A DNA stretch of 64,000 bases, from positions 1-64,000 of the forward strand of contig PHAM01000001.1 in assembly GCA_002841685.1 (NCBI GenBank), written 5' to 3'. This DNA comes from Elusimicrobia bacterium HGW-Elusimicrobia-2 (GTDB taxonomy: Bacteria; CG03). Shown here in pieces: positions 17,003 through 27,200 of the stretch (position 1 is the first letter of the stretch; every line of letters begins with the position of its first letter). Position numbers and translations under genes: made by a program. The notes beneath the pieces were generated by a model. It ran no database searches, was not told the origin of the DNA, and was given only the letters and a program-made list of their open reading frames with translations.

Positions 17003-18270
17003 GCCGGGAACTTCTGTTTCTCTATAAAGCCGGCGGCAAAAGCCGCCGCAATACCCATAAAAAAACCGGCGGCCGCGGCACGACCGACGAATTTCTTTTT
17101 GTTCGGCGAAACAGGGGAACAGGGGACAACGGCTTTTGATATGATCTTGATATCGCCCAACTTCGCCGCTGAAGCTATTGAGACCTCCGTTATACGCGAA
17201 AAAAGAGAACTATATCTGGTTTTGGCTATGGTGCGAGACCGCGAACTCTCATCTTTGATAACATTCAACTCCGCGACGTGCGTATCAAGAGCATACACAT
17301 CTTTGTATAGTATTTCTTTTTCCGCTTTCAGATAATTCAACTCGTTTGAGAGGAATTCAACTTCAACGGCAACTTCCGCGATCTCTGATTCAAGTTTGCT
17401 GTAAATGGGATTGAGCTCTTCCGAAAAAATCTTCTGGCCATTTACAGATGAAAGATCTTTCCCCTCAATTATTTTAGCCCACAGCACATCGTCCACGACC
17501 CCTTTGGCCAGACTCTTGTACTGTTTGTGTTTTTTGATCTCGTTTTTCAGAGCCGCCAAACGTATCTGCTGGATTTTTAATTTTTTTTCATTTCCTATGA
17601 TCGACGTCTGGATGGCCTGCAGTTTCGCTTTTTTCACCTCAAGCTCGGACAACTTCAAATCAATGTTGTTTTTAATGGAAAGCTCTGAAAGTTTCCGTTC
17701 TTCCGCCACCATTTCGGCTTCGGCTTTTTTTAATTCGCTGTAAAGAAAAGACTGGGATGCCTCCGTCTCGCCCGAAATCATGGCTATGACCTTATCCATA
17801 TAAGCTCTGGACCATGCGTCGGCTACGCGGGCGCAGAGTTCGGGGTCCCTGCCTTTGACAGCCAGTTTTATCATTGAAGTGTCTTTTATTCTTTCGGGAT
17901 AAAGCATCCCCAACACACCGGCCGCCGTAACGCCCTCAGTATTTATTTCGGCTCTTATACTCTCTGCTATATCCCCTGCCTTCATAAGAGCGAGATGATC
18001 GGCCATGGAAATATAACTCGCGCTCTTGGATTTTCCGCTCAGATCAAGACTCAGTGAGGTGTCAAGAGGATTTTTAAGAAACTCCATTTTTGAGGGAATT
18101 ATCATGAGCATGGAAGAACTCTCATATATTTTCGGCTGAATGAGAGCGAAAACAAGTCCCGCTATAAAAAACGCCGCTGTGCAAAAAGCTATAATGCTGC
18201 GCTTCTCCCACAGCGTCATAAACATCCGTCCCAGATCTATCTCATCATCCATTCTGTCATCCTGTGTCAT
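16999..18270 (-). CDS. Wzz-type polysaccharide chain-length determinant
   Basis: 423 residues with the Wzz layout. A short cytoplasmic N-terminus precedes the first membrane helix (about 29-48). A periplasmic domain follows with the family start IYESSSMLMIIPS and a long coiled coil (about 180-370). A second membrane helix lies near the C-terminus (about 398-417), preceded by a Pro-rich SKAVVPCSPVSPNKKK. Such proteins set O-antigen or exopolysaccharide length with a Wzy polymerase. No cytoplasmic tyrosine-kinase domain is attached. The AAGGAG ribosome site at 18279-18284 supports the start. It ends the trpC-ugd-uxs-degT operon. Confidence 0.85.
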   Translation of the reverse strand: MTQDDRMDDEIDLGRMFMTLWEKRSIIAFCTAAFFIAGLVFALIQPKIYESSSMLMIIPSKMEFLKNPLDTSLSLDLSGKSKSASYISMADHLALMKAGDIAESIRAEINTEGVTAAGVLGMLYPERIKDTSMIKLAVKGRDPELCARVADAWSRAYMDKVIAMISGETEASQSFLYSELKKAEAEMVAEERKLSELSIKNNIDLKLSELEVKKAKLQAIQTSIIGNEKKLKIQQIRLAALKNEIKKHKQYKSLAKGVVDDVLWAKIIEGKDLSSVNGQKIFSEELNPIYSKLESEIAEVAVEVEFLSNELNYLKAEKEILYKDVYALDTHVAELNVIKDESSRSRTIAKTRYSSLFSRITEVSIASAAKLGDIKIISKAVVPCSPVSPNKKKFVGRAAAAGFFMGIAAAFAAGFIEKQKFPA

Positions 18271-18309
18271 TTTACTATCTCCTTAATATTGATTTAATCA
18301 AAAAATTTC

Positions 18310-19425
18310 CTAAACCCCAAAATATTTTTTAATCTCGCCGCATATAAACTCTATCTTTTCCGCTTCAAGCTCCGGATACATGGGGAGGCTTATAATTTCG
18401 TCCTGGGTCTTTTCCGAAACCGGATAATCCCCTTTCTTATACCCCATATCGGCGCAAATGGGCTGCAAATGCAGAGAAAGCGGATAATAAATATTATTAC
18501 CGACGCCCTTTTCCGTAAGATATTTTTTCAGGCCGTCCCTTGTCTCCCGTCCGGGAAAAATACGGAGAGCGTAATAATTCATGGAGTGCCTGTACCCGTC
18601 AGGGATGAACGGCACCTCAACCTCTTTGACCTCTTTAAGGCCTTCGGCATATCCGGCGGCGTTTTGAATTCGCTTCTCTATCCACTCGTCTATGTGATTC
18701 ATTTTCACATTCACAATGGCGGCCTGCAGCGTGTCCAGGCGGCTGTTGAAACCGTGGAGACGGTAATCATAATCAGCGGAAAATCCGTGCATTCGCAGAA
18801 GTTTTATTTTTTCGGCGTATCCCCCGTCGTTCGTGACTATCATTCCCCCGTCGCCGTAACATCCGAGATTTTTGGCGGGGAAGAAACTGAAACAGCCGAA
18901 ATCGCCGAAACTGCCCGTCACTTTGCCGTCTATGGCGGCGCCGAAAGACTGTGCGCAGTCCTCTATCACTTTCAGATCATGTTTTTTTGCTATTCCCATT
19001 ATGGCCGGCATATCACAGGGAAGGCCGTAAAGATGAACGGGCATCAGCGCTTTTGTCCGGGATGTGATCTTTGACTCAATAGAGGCCGGATCCATGTTAT
19101 AAGTTTTCGGGTCAATATCGGCGAAGACCGGTTTAGCGCCGGCTCTTATAACGGCCTCAATGGTCGCTATGAATGTGAAAGGCGTGGTAATGACCTCATC
19201 GCCCTCCCCGATTCCCGCGGCTACGACGGAAAGAACAAGAGCGTCCGTTCCGGAAGCCACGCCCACACCGTAACGCGCCGCGCAAGAAGATGCTATCCTT
19301 TCCTCAAGCTCAACCACTTCCGGCCCGAGAATATACTTCCCTTCTCTCAGTACCTTATCCACAGCCCTCGCTATTTCATCTTTTATTTCATTGTACTGTC
19401 CGAGCAAATCCGTTATCGGTATCAT
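18310..19425 (-). CDS. DegT/DnrJ/EryC1/StrS family sugar aminotransferase
   Basis: 371-residue PLP enzyme that transfers an amino group, typically from glutamate, to a keto group of an NDP-sugar. ASGTDAL (57-63), DCAQSFGA (156-163) and the PLP Lys185 in FFPAKNLG are present, followed by [10 protein letters not shown]. Length is normal. The ATG overlaps the stop of the UDP-xylose synthase gene (ATGA). With UDP-glucose dehydrogenase and UDP-glucuronate decarboxylase upstream it may act on a UDP-4-keto-pentose or uronic acid, but the true substrate could come from elsewhere. Confidence 0.85.
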   Translation of the reverse strand: MIPITDLLGQYNEIKDEIARAVDKVLREGKYILGPEVVELEERIASSCAARYGVGVASGTDALVLSVVAAGIGEGDEVITTPFTFIATIEAVIRAGAKPVFADIDPKTYNMDPASIESKITSRTKALMPVHLYGLPCDMPAIMGIAKKHDLKVIEDCAQSFGAAIDGKVTGSFGDFGCFSFFPAKNLGCYGDGGMIVTNDGGYAEKIKLLRMHGFSADYDYRLHGFNSRLDTLQAAIVNVKMNHIDEWIEKRIQNAAGYAEGLKEVKEVEVPFIPDGYRHSMNYYALRIFPGRETRDGLKKYLTEKGVGNNIYYPLSLHLQPICADMGYKKGDYPVSEKTQDEIISLPMYPELEAEKIEFICGEIKKYFGV

Positions 19426-20372
19426 CTCACACCCCCGGATCTCAAATTCAGTGATTTAAAATATTCGACGGCGCTCCGCAAGCCATCTTTTAGAGGCACT
19501 TTCGGAGACCAGCCCAGTATTTTTTTAGCCCGGCTGATATCGGGGCACCTGACCTTCGGGTCGTCGGCAGGCAATTTGCCGAACACTATTTTGCTGGAGC
19601 TGCCAGTTATGTTTATGATCGTCTCTGCGAAATCCCGGATTTTTTTCTCGTCCGGATTGCCTATATTCACGGGATCGTTTTCGGCACTTTTGAAAAGACG
19701 GTAAATACCCTCCACCATGTCGTCTATGTAACAGAAACTCCTCGTCTGCGAACCATCGCCGAAAACGGTCAGGGGCTTGCCTTCAAGCGCCTGGTTTATC
19801 AGCTCGGGCACAACCCTGCCGTCATGAGCCCTCATTCTCGGGCCGTAAGTGTTGAAAATCCTGATTATCCTGCTGTCAACGCCGTGGGAATAATGATAGG
19901 CCATGGTCATGGCCTCCGCAAACCTTTTTGATTCGTCATAAACACCCCTGGGGCCCACGCAGTTGACATTGCCCCAGTATTCCTCTTTCTGCGGATTGAC
20001 AAGAGGATCGCCATAAACCTCCGAGGTGGAAGCCATGAGAAAAACAGCCTTTTTGGCTTTCGCGAATCCCAGCGCCTTGTGCGTGCCGATCGACCCGACC
20101 TTCAAAGTCTGTATCGGGAATTTAAGATAATCCACGGGAGAGGCGCAGGAGGCCAGATGCAGTATACCGTCCACCGCGCCGTCAACATAAATATAATTCG
20201 TCACGTCATATTCCATGAAAGAAAATTTTTGATTTGAGAACAGATGTTTTATGTTCTCCATGGATCCCGTGATGAGATTATCCATGCAGATAATTTCAGC
20301 GCCTTCCTTCAGAAACCTGTCGCACAGATGCGAGCCTATAAAGCCCGCGCCGCCGGTGATAACAATCCTCAT
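19422..20372 (-). CDS. uxs: UDP-glucuronate decarboxylase (UDP-xylose synthase), SDR family
   Basis: 316-residue extended short-chain dehydrogenase. The NAD motif [10 protein letters not shown] begins at residue 7, the active site has Ser/Thr in [10 protein letters not shown] (113-122), and the YxxxK is Tyr145 and Lys149 (YDESK). It also has the family-typical [10 protein letters not shown] and [14 protein letters not shown]. It oxidises UDP-glucuronate at C4 and decarboxylates it, giving UDP-xylose or the 4-keto intermediate. It directly follows UDP-glucose dehydrogenase (ATGA overlap), which makes its substrate, and precedes a sugar aminotransferase. The pathway assignment is strong. Confidence 0.9.
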   Translation of the reverse strand: MRIVITGGAGFIGSHLCDRFLKEGAEIICMDNLITGSMENIKHLFSNQKFSFMEYDVTNYIYVDGAVDGILHLASCASPVDYLKFPIQTLKVGSIGTHKALGFAKAKKAVFLMASTSEVYGDPLVNPQKEEYWGNVNCVGPRGVYDESKRFAEAMTMAYHYSHGVDSRIIRIFNTYGPRMRAHDGRVVPELINQALEGKPLTVFGDGSQTRSFCYIDDMVEGIYRLFKSAENDPVNIGNPDEKKIRDFAETIINITGSSSKIVFGKLPADDPKVRCPDISRAKKILGWSPKVPLKDGLRSAVEYFKSLNLRSGGVR

Positions 20373-21694
20373 ACTCTTCCCACTCCCCTGTAAAGAAATC
20401 CCAGTTTTTTCATTTTTGCGGGATCATAAAGATTCCTGCCGTCTATCAGAGCCGGCACCCTCATCAGCGATTTTACCTTTTTCATATCAGCTTTGGAAAA
20501 CTCTTCCCATTCCGTCAGCAGCATGAGAGCGTCCGCTCCTTTGACGGCAGTCATGGCCTGAGCGTATTTGAGATTTTTCTCTTTCCCCAATATTTTTTTA
20601 AAACCGTCCATGGCGACAGGGTCATAAACACAGACCTGCGCGTTGAATTTAAGAAGTTCCCTGACGATATCTATGGCAGGGGCGTTGCGCAGATCATCCG
20701 TGTCCGGTTTGAAGGCGAGTCCCCAAACGGCGATCTTTTTCCCCTCTATGTTCCACACGATATCCTTGAGTTTGTCTATCACTGTCATACGCTGGCTCTC
20801 ATTTATTCCGTAGACCTCTTTGAGCAGCTTGAAGTCTATACCCTCCTCGTGAGCCATATGGATGAAAGCCAGCACGTCTTTAGGAAAACACGAGCCCCCG
20901 AAACCTATCCCCGCGTCGAGAAAACGCCCGCCGATTCTTTTGTCGAGCCCCATGGCGAGAGAAATATCCTTTATGTCAGCGCCCACCCTTTCGGCTATAT
21001 TCGCCACGGCGTTTATGAAAGATATCTTTGTTGCGAGAAAAGAGTTGGACGCGTGTTTTATCAATTCCGAAGTTTCCGTGTTTGTCACTATCAGCGGCGC
21101 CTTAACCGGAGCGTAGATCCTGTGCATGAGCTCCTCGGCTTTTTTGCTCTCAACGCCTATGACGATCCTGTCGGGCTTGAGAAAATCGCCTATGGCTTTC
21201 CCTTCCCTCAGAAACTCGGGATTGGATACAACGTCAAACGGAAGGTTTTTCTTATTGTATATTTTGACCGTCTGTTTTATTTTCTGACCGGTTGATGCGG
21301 GAACCGTGGATTTCTCAACAATAACTTTGTAACCGTTCATTGAGAGCGCCACCTCTCTGGAGACAGCCTCCACATACTGGAGATCGCATGAGCCGTCAGG
21401 GCGCGGAGGGGTGTTGACCGCTATGAAAATAGCATCCGATACAGGCACCGCTTTTTTCACGGAATCCGAGAATTTGAGCCGGCCGTTTTTCATGTTCTTC
21501 TTCAAGAGCTTATCAAGGCCGGGTTCATAGATGGGCATCAAACCTTTTTTCAGTTTCTTGATTTTCTCCTTATTGTTATCAACGCAGATGACACTGTGAC
21601 CAATTTCGGCGAAACATATGCCGCTCACAAGGCCAACATAACCTGAACCGACAATGGCTATTCTCACACCCTTGGATGATCCTTTCTTTTTCAT
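20369..21694 (-). CDS. ugd: UDP-glucose 6-dehydrogenase
   Basis: 441-residue enzyme oxidising UDP-glucose to UDP-glucuronate with two NAD+. The N-terminal Rossmann motif is [11 protein letters not shown] (15-25). [18 protein letters not shown] and catalytic Cys269 in [10 protein letters not shown] are all present. The C-terminal UDP-binding domain has [17 protein letters not shown]. Length is normal. It overlaps trpC upstream and uxs downstream by four bases each. It supplies UDP-glucuronate to the next gene's product for envelope glycan synthesis. Confidence 0.94.
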   Translation of the reverse strand: MKKKGSSKGVRIAIVGSGYVGLVSGICFAEIGHSVICVDNNKEKIKKLKKGLMPIYEPGLDKLLKKNMKNGRLKFSDSVKKAVPVSDAIFIAVNTPPRPDGSCDLQYVEAVSREVALSMNGYKVIVEKSTVPASTGQKIKQTVKIYNKKNLPFDVVSNPEFLREGKAIGDFLKPDRIVIGVESKKAEELMHRIYAPVKAPLIVTNTETSELIKHASNSFLATKISFINAVANIAERVGADIKDISLAMGLDKRIGGRFLDAGIGFGGSCFPKDVLAFIHMAHEEGIDFKLLKEVYGINESQRMTVIDKLKDIVWNIEGKKIAVWGLAFKPDTDDLRNAPAIDIVRELLKFNAQVCVYDPVAMDGFKKILGKEKNLKYAQAMTAVKGADALMLLTEWEEFSKADMKKVKSLMRVPALIDGRNLYDPAKMKKLGFLYRGVGRV

Positions 21695-22467
21695 TTTGCT
21701 GTCAAGCTCCTTATAAATTTTCTCTTATCACGGCTTTTCAGGATGGCCGTGCCGACGAGAAAAGAATTAAATCCCACTTTCACCGCCGCGTCTATGTCCC
21801 TCCTGCCCGTCACACCGCTTTCACACACAAGCGTTTCCGTTTTTACGTTACCTGCAAGAGCGGCAGCTTTCGCGAAACTGATCTCGCCGCTTTTCAGGTC
21901 CCTCGTGTTTATACCCAGCACCGGTATTCTCATACCTTTTATCTTCTCCCTGTCCCGCTCACAGTAAAGCTCAACGAGGGGCGTCATTCCAAGCCGCCGG
22001 CTTAAATCAAACAAATTTCTTAACAAATCTTTATCCAGAATCCTGGCGATCAGAAGCAGCGCGTCGGCGCCGTAATATCTGGATTCATAAACCTGATATT
22101 CCGAAAAAATAAAATCCTTTCTCAACACAGGAAGAGGACATATCTTCTTCACCTTTCCTATCATATCCTGATTCCCGCCGAAAAACCTGTTCTCCGTCAG
22201 CACAGAAACGGCGTCAGCTCCGGATGAGGCATACATTTCGGCCAATTTCTCCAGGTCAAAACGCCTGACGATCACGCCCTCCGACGGCGATGACCTTTTT
22301 ATCTCGGCGATCAGCGAATAGGGCCGGCTCCTGAGGGCTCCGGCAAAATCCCTCGTTTTCGCGGCTCGTCTGATCAGCGATTTCATGCGGCTGAGCGGAA
22401 GCCGTTTCATGTCTTCGCCCACATCCATCTTCCGCTGTCTTACAATCTCAGTTAAAATATCGCTCAT
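21691..22467 (-). CDS. trpC: Indole-3-glycerol phosphate synthase
   Basis: 258-residue TIM-barrel enzyme of tryptophan biosynthesis. Substrate and catalytic motifs AEIKRSSPSEG (Glu55, Lys57), VLTENRFFGG, PVLRKDFI (Lys117), GINTRDL and VCESGV are complete. It is not next to other trp genes; it is the first gene of a nucleotide-sugar operon and overlaps ugd by four bases (ATGA). Its expression is therefore tied to ugd-uxs-degT-wzz. No tryptophan leader or attenuator is visible upstream. Confidence 0.93.
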   Translation of the reverse strand: MSDILTEIVRQRKMDVGEDMKRLPLSRMKSLIRRAAKTRDFAGALRSRPYSLIAEIKRSSPSEGVIVRRFDLEKLAEMYASSGADAVSVLTENRFFGGNQDMIGKVKKICPLPVLRKDFIFSEYQVYESRYYGADALLLIARILDKDLLRNLFDLSRRLGMTPLVELYCERDREKIKGMRIPVLGINTRDLKSGEISFAKAAALAGNVKTETLVCESGVTGRRDIDAAVKVGFNSFLVGTAILKSRDKRKFIRSLTAK

Positions 22468-22509
22468 AATTCAGTCCAAATAGTATTAAATCAGCGCTGA
22501 TTCGGCAAG

Positions 22510-22560
22510 CGCAAAGCTGCCACTTTGGGCAAACGATAGCGAGTGTAGTGTAGCTTTGCG
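22510..22560. repeat. Inverted repeat between trpC and the Nudix gene
   Basis: Nine-base arms CGCAAAGCT (22510-22518) and AGCTTTGCG (22552-22560) enclose 33 bases that also contain a small CACT/AGTG pair. It lies in the divergent promoter region of trpC (minus) and the Nudix gene (plus). It could be a short mobile repeat or a regulatory hairpin; the sequence alone does not decide. Confidence 0.5.
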
Positions 22561-22610
22561 TGGCCGCTCTCTGTGATTGCGCGAATTATGACCATTTGAT
22601 AATATTAAAA

Positions 22611-23156
22611 ATGCTGAAAAAAGAAATACTCGTCAAAAAAAACAGGATACATAGAGGGAAAGCTATTGATTTTTTGGCCGACACCGTCCGTGTGCAGAAT
22701 GGCAAAACAGCAGTCAGGGAATACACTGACCATCCGGGGGCGGCCGGCGCCCTGCCTGTTCTTCCCGGGAACAGAGTGGTCCTTGTACGCCAGTACCGTT
22801 ATCCGGTGGGAAAATTCACCATTGAAATACCGGCAGGCAAACTTTCACGCGGTGAAAAACCGCTGGCTTGTATAAAAAGGGAACTGAAAGAAGAGGCCGG
22901 CTTGGCCGCAGGCAAATTCATACTGCTTTCCAAATACCAGCCGAGCGCCGCTTTTTCAACCGAAACGATACATGTTTACGCCGCCTTAAACCTTAAACAC
23001 ACCGGGGCCAAACCCGACGATGATGAATTTATAGAAAAAATAGAATTCGACCTGGATGAAGCTGTTCAAATGGTGCGGAAAAAGAAAATAGGCGACTCCA
23101 AAACTATCATTGCTCTTCTTTTGTGGAAGGATTTTCTAAACGGTCGAGAATCTTAG
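22611..23156 (+). CDS. Nudix hydrolase, ADP-ribose pyrophosphatase-like
   Basis: 181 residues from the ATG at 22611; an upstream in-frame ATG at 22560 would add 17 unlikely residues. The Nudix box is complete at 76-98 (G-x5-E-x7-REL-x-EEAG). VVLVRQYRYPVGKFTIEIPAGK upstream of the box is typical of the ADP-ribose/GDP-mannose pyrophosphatase subgroup. It would hydrolyse ADP-ribose or a nucleotide sugar in the cytoplasm. It is a lone plus-strand gene. No ribosome site is obvious; A+T-rich -10-like sequence ends about ten bases before the ATG. Its last 50 bases overlap the tail of the convergent PorV-like gene. Confidence 0.85.
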   Translation: MLKKEILVKKNRIHRGKAIDFLADTVRVQNGKTAVREYTDHPGAAGALPVLPGNRVVLVRQYRYPVGKFTIEIPAGKLSRGEKPLACIKRELKEEAGLAAGKFILLSKYQPSAAFSTETIHVYAALNLKHTGAKPDDDEFIEKIEFDLDEAVQMVRKKKIGDSKTIIALLLWKDFLNGRES

Positions 23157-24225
23157 CTATTTTAGACGCCAAAACCTTAGCCTTTCTATAATCCGGGTCA
23201 AGAATAAGGACTTCATTGAGTTTCTGCTGTGATTTTTCATAAAAGCCCTGCCTGAAGAAAGACCTTGCCTCACGATAGAGACGGGTTTTTAATGTGGAAT
23301 ATCCCAGTCGCGCCGCGAGGGAAAAAGAATGTACAGCATCCCCTATTTCCACCGAGGTAAAACCGTAGTCAAATGAGAATCTGTCATATTTAAGCCCGAC
23401 GCCCGCGCTGAAACCCATAATTGAATCTATTGTGTTCATACCCGACCGGAATCTCAAAACTTCTCCCACCGGAATCTCTATACCGAAGGACTGGAAAGCC
23501 TCACCTTCCGACGGGAATGTCCCGGCAAAAGACAGGATGCTTCCCAGAAAACGTAAGTTTGCGCCAGCCCTCATAATAGACGGGATTGTCTGGGGTGATG
23601 AGCCGCCGCCGAGCTCCATTTTACCCATAGGCAGAAAATAAGAGAAACCCGTGTTCAGAAGCCCAAAGCTGTATTCCGCGCCGTAATGCAAAGCCGCGGC
23701 GCTCCCCTCATGTTCAGCCGATAAACGCTGACTCAGAGTGACAAAACTCAAGCCGGATGAAAATGCATCCGCGCGGTAACCAGCGCCGAGGGCAAAGAAA
23801 GAATCGCCGGCCGTAACGGCACCCATCGGCGTATCAAGAGCGCTGTAGGCGTCAATGCTGCCGTAATCCGAACTGAGAGAACAAAATCCCGCGGTGAAAG
23901 CGGCATTAAGCGGAAGATAGGCGCTGACACCGCGCAAAGATATATCCTCCCACCAGAAAACCGTACCCGCCGACACCTCAGGCCTCGTAGCCCGCGCGGC
24001 GTGAGCGGGATTGATCAGGAAAGAGCCCGACCCCGCGAGAGAGGCGTTCGCGCCGCCGAGAGACACGCTCAAGGGATCCGCCGGCACAAAGAGCATCTGC
24101 AGAAAAGAGGTTTCCGTCGCGCCCGGCGGCATTGTCAATAAAACCGACAGCAGCAGCGCAACGCCGGCGCGGACAAGAGTCGTGTATTTACAGCGCGGCA
24201 GGTTTCTGAGAAATTTCAGTTTCAT
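23107..24225 (-). CDS. PorV/PorQ-family outer membrane beta-barrel protein
   Basis: 372 residues. A signal peptide (hydrophobic core about 22-34) is followed by FVPADPLSVSLGGANASLAGSGSFLINPAHAAR, the usual start of PorV/PorQ barrels. Alternating beta strands run to about 310 and a short C-terminal helical TPR-like segment follows (about 320-360: RSFFRQGFYEKSQQKLNEVLILDPDYRKAK). PorV in type IX secretion carries substrates to the sortase complex at the outer membrane. It is coupled by ATGA to the giant FG-GAP protein, a probable cargo. It is convergent with the Nudix gene. Core T9SS genes (porK, L, M, N, sprA) are not in the window. Confidence 0.75.
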   Translation of the reverse strand: MKLKFLRNLPRCKYTTLVRAGVALLLSVLLTMPPGATETSFLQMLFVPADPLSVSLGGANASLAGSGSFLINPAHAARATRPEVSAGTVFWWEDISLRGVSAYLPLNAAFTAGFCSLSSDYGSIDAYSALDTPMGAVTAGDSFFALGAGYRADAFSSGLSFVTLSQRLSAEHEGSAAALHYGAEYSFGLLNTGFSYFLPMGKMELGGGSSPQTIPSIMRAGANLRFLGSILSFAGTFPSEGEAFQSFGIEIPVGEVLRFRSGMNTIDSIMGFSAGVGLKYDRFSFDYGFTSVEIGDAVHSFSLAARLGYSTLKTRLYREARSFFRQGFYEKSQQKLNEVLILDPDYRKAKVLASKIAKILDRLENPSTKEEQ

Positions 24226-27200
24226 TGTATGATCACCAGCTTCCCTCTCTTCTCATTCTCGCCCGATTTTATTCTGTAAATATAAACCCCCGACGGAAGT
24301 TTGACATCCGTCCAGCCCGTAAAAAGCCCGGGGGGTGAGGCCGTAGCGTCCGTATAGCTGAATTCCTTGAGGAGCCGGCCCATAATATCGTATATTTCTA
24401 TTTTAGCGTCACTGCCCGAAGGAAAAGAAAAGATTATACCATTGCCTATGTCTTCGCTCTTTTTATAGGGCACCGGATATGGATGAGCGTCTTCTATGCT
24501 GAAAAGCGGCCCGCCCATCAGGGCATAAGTTGAAAAATGCCATAGATCCGCCTGGACTTTTTTCTGCGATTTAACGAGCCGGGAACTGGGCAGCTTTATC
24601 CAGGAAGTCGTATCCGAGAGCCAGTAGATGGCCAGGGATTCCACTCTGACGGGAGGCGATAAACCGTCCACAAAACCGTCGGAGCCGCTGTCCTCATAAG
24701 AGAAAGATAATGTGACGCTGCCCGCGAAAGTTGTTGAAATAACATTATCAAAATCATCGTAAAGGCCCAGCGTCACGACACCGCCGATGATCCTGCTGTG
24801 CGACGGCGCGCCCATGGCGCTTTCGCGCGCGAAGGCGGCGTTTATTTTTTCGTTCTCATCATCAAGGAGCATCTCTATCCTCCCGGAACCGAAAAGAACC
24901 CCATCAGGCACTGTGATAGCGGCAGGACCGGTGGACAGCGTAAATCCTGACGAAAGATCAAATAGCGTCTCAAACTCAAAGGAAAAAACAGAGGGCAAAT
25001 AATTCAAAGACATGTCGCGAATGCCTGTTGTCACCGTCACTCTATAACCGCAACCATATTCCAGAAGGGAATGAGGCAAGACGGTCACTACACAGGCCGA
25101 AGAAATATAATTGACATCCGAAAGAACATTTTCGGAAACGGCAATACCCTCATGGTTTTTGATTTTTGTCAGATAAACATTCGCGTTCGTCACCGAGTCG
25201 GAATGAAGAGATTCGCTGAAATGTATCCACATATCAGCGTCAACGTCTGATTTCAAGAGGGTATCCGGCGCGTAATCAATAACCCACGGGGCGCTGGTCT
25301 CCCGCGTCAGGGGGACAGAGAGGGCGTTTTCCCTGCTTATGCTCTCGAGCCAGTTGCCGGAGTAATCATAACCCAATTCGCCGCAGGCCAGATAAAGTGT
25401 GGTAATGCCGAGATTTAAAAGCTCTACATGCTTATCTTCGGAGGGATAAAACCAGAAAATATTCGCGGAGGCGCTGCTGATGGTTATTCCGTCTTCAAAC
25501 GTCACCTTTGTTTCAGGGCCGGTGCTGGAAGTGTAGACAGATAAAAGCGTACCGATATCTTCCGCCCAGCCCGATATCTCATCGTTGAACTGCAGCCGGA
25601 AACCCGATAATTTTGCCGGATCACTCTCATTCTGAGCGTAAAACTGATTTTCCGGATAGGGTGGGTTAGTGTCTTTGATCCAGACAATTTCCATGCTTGT
25701 TTCATCCGGCGTGTTGCCCGCGGAATCTTTAATTGAAGCGGATGTCAAATGAATATACAAACTCTCCGCGTCCCTGCCCCAAAAAGCTATCTGACGCCAT
25801 TTTTCAAGCGACAGATTAAAATATAGAGTTGATGAAGATGATGCCTCGTCATATTCCGTCTCTTCAAGACTTATCCTCGGTGAAGACCCGTCAGGAAAAA
25901 GCGGCGATGTCGATATGAAAATATTTTCATAGGAAATAACATCGGGTCTTTTATTGCAAAAAATGATCAGTTCCGCGGAATTTACAGGGGAATAGGATTC
26001 CTCTCCGTGGCTGTAGCTGGCGCTCCCAGTAACCGGTTTCAGGTTATCCACGGTAAAAGGGTTTGATACGGCCGCTGAAAACTGTGTCACACCGTATACA
26101 TCTTTTACGAGAGTTCTCAAAAAAACGCTTTCATATAAGGCGCCCGGAAGATCCTCCGCGCTTTTCCACACCACATCCAGTGCGACGCGGGTGCCGGAAG
26201 ACATAATGAGCGGTTCTTGCGCTGTGCCTATCTGAAAATAATCGGAATTATCCACTTCCGGCGGGGCAAGAGGATGGAACGCGCCGTCAAAATAAAAAGC
26301 TGTCACGGCCGTAGATAATGTAACAGCGTGCCATGGCGCCCCTGCGGCGGAGCCGCTTGTGGAATAACTCACATTGACAAAAGAATCAAAATCATCCGGA
26401 TGCGAACAAAAAATTCGCGCAGATATCCTTCCGTCGCCGGAAGATGACTGCGCGGGCACATTCTCCATCCATGACGAAGGCCCGTCTCCGGTTATAACGC
26501 TTATTTCCTCGTCCGGCCAGAAGGTATTCCCTAAAGAATCATAAACACAGAGCCTGAAATAATATCTGGTGCCAGCCGAGAGATCACCCACATTGGCGAT
26601 ACGCGTGGTGATCGACCCCAGCACCGTCTGCTGTACCGGCCCCCACGAGAGACAATATTCATCCACACCCGGAGAAGTGCTGTAATAGATCACATATTTC
26701 AAAAAATTATGCTCTATCACAGAGATAGATGTGTCATCATCATTGAGATTCCATTGAAGCTGTACATGGGAGGAGTCGTGCCCCCTGTGCCTGAAACGCG
26801 TTATTCCCGAAGGCTCCAGCGTGTCCAGCATAAAAGACGACGAATAAAGCCGGGAGGATTCGTCAATGCCGTCAGAAATAATAAATGTCACTTTAACATT
26901 GTTATAATAAACCTGCCCGATATCGTTCAACGCGTTAAAGACAAAATCCTGAAGAGAGCCTGTCGAGCAAAAACACAAAGGATCGGAGAAAGCGCTGTCT
27001 GCTGTATTAGATGAGATTCCTATCATCGCCCCGTCAAAATTCTTTAAAAAAAGGCCATCATATGACCACGAATCGTTATTCGCGTCAAAGCCCCTGTAAA
27101 GAAAATCCACATTCCCGCTGCCGTCACTTCTCTGCGAAACGGAGATAGCGCTCAGCGTCGGCCTGTTATTGGTAGCCGCCGAGGCTTTATCGTCGGAACC

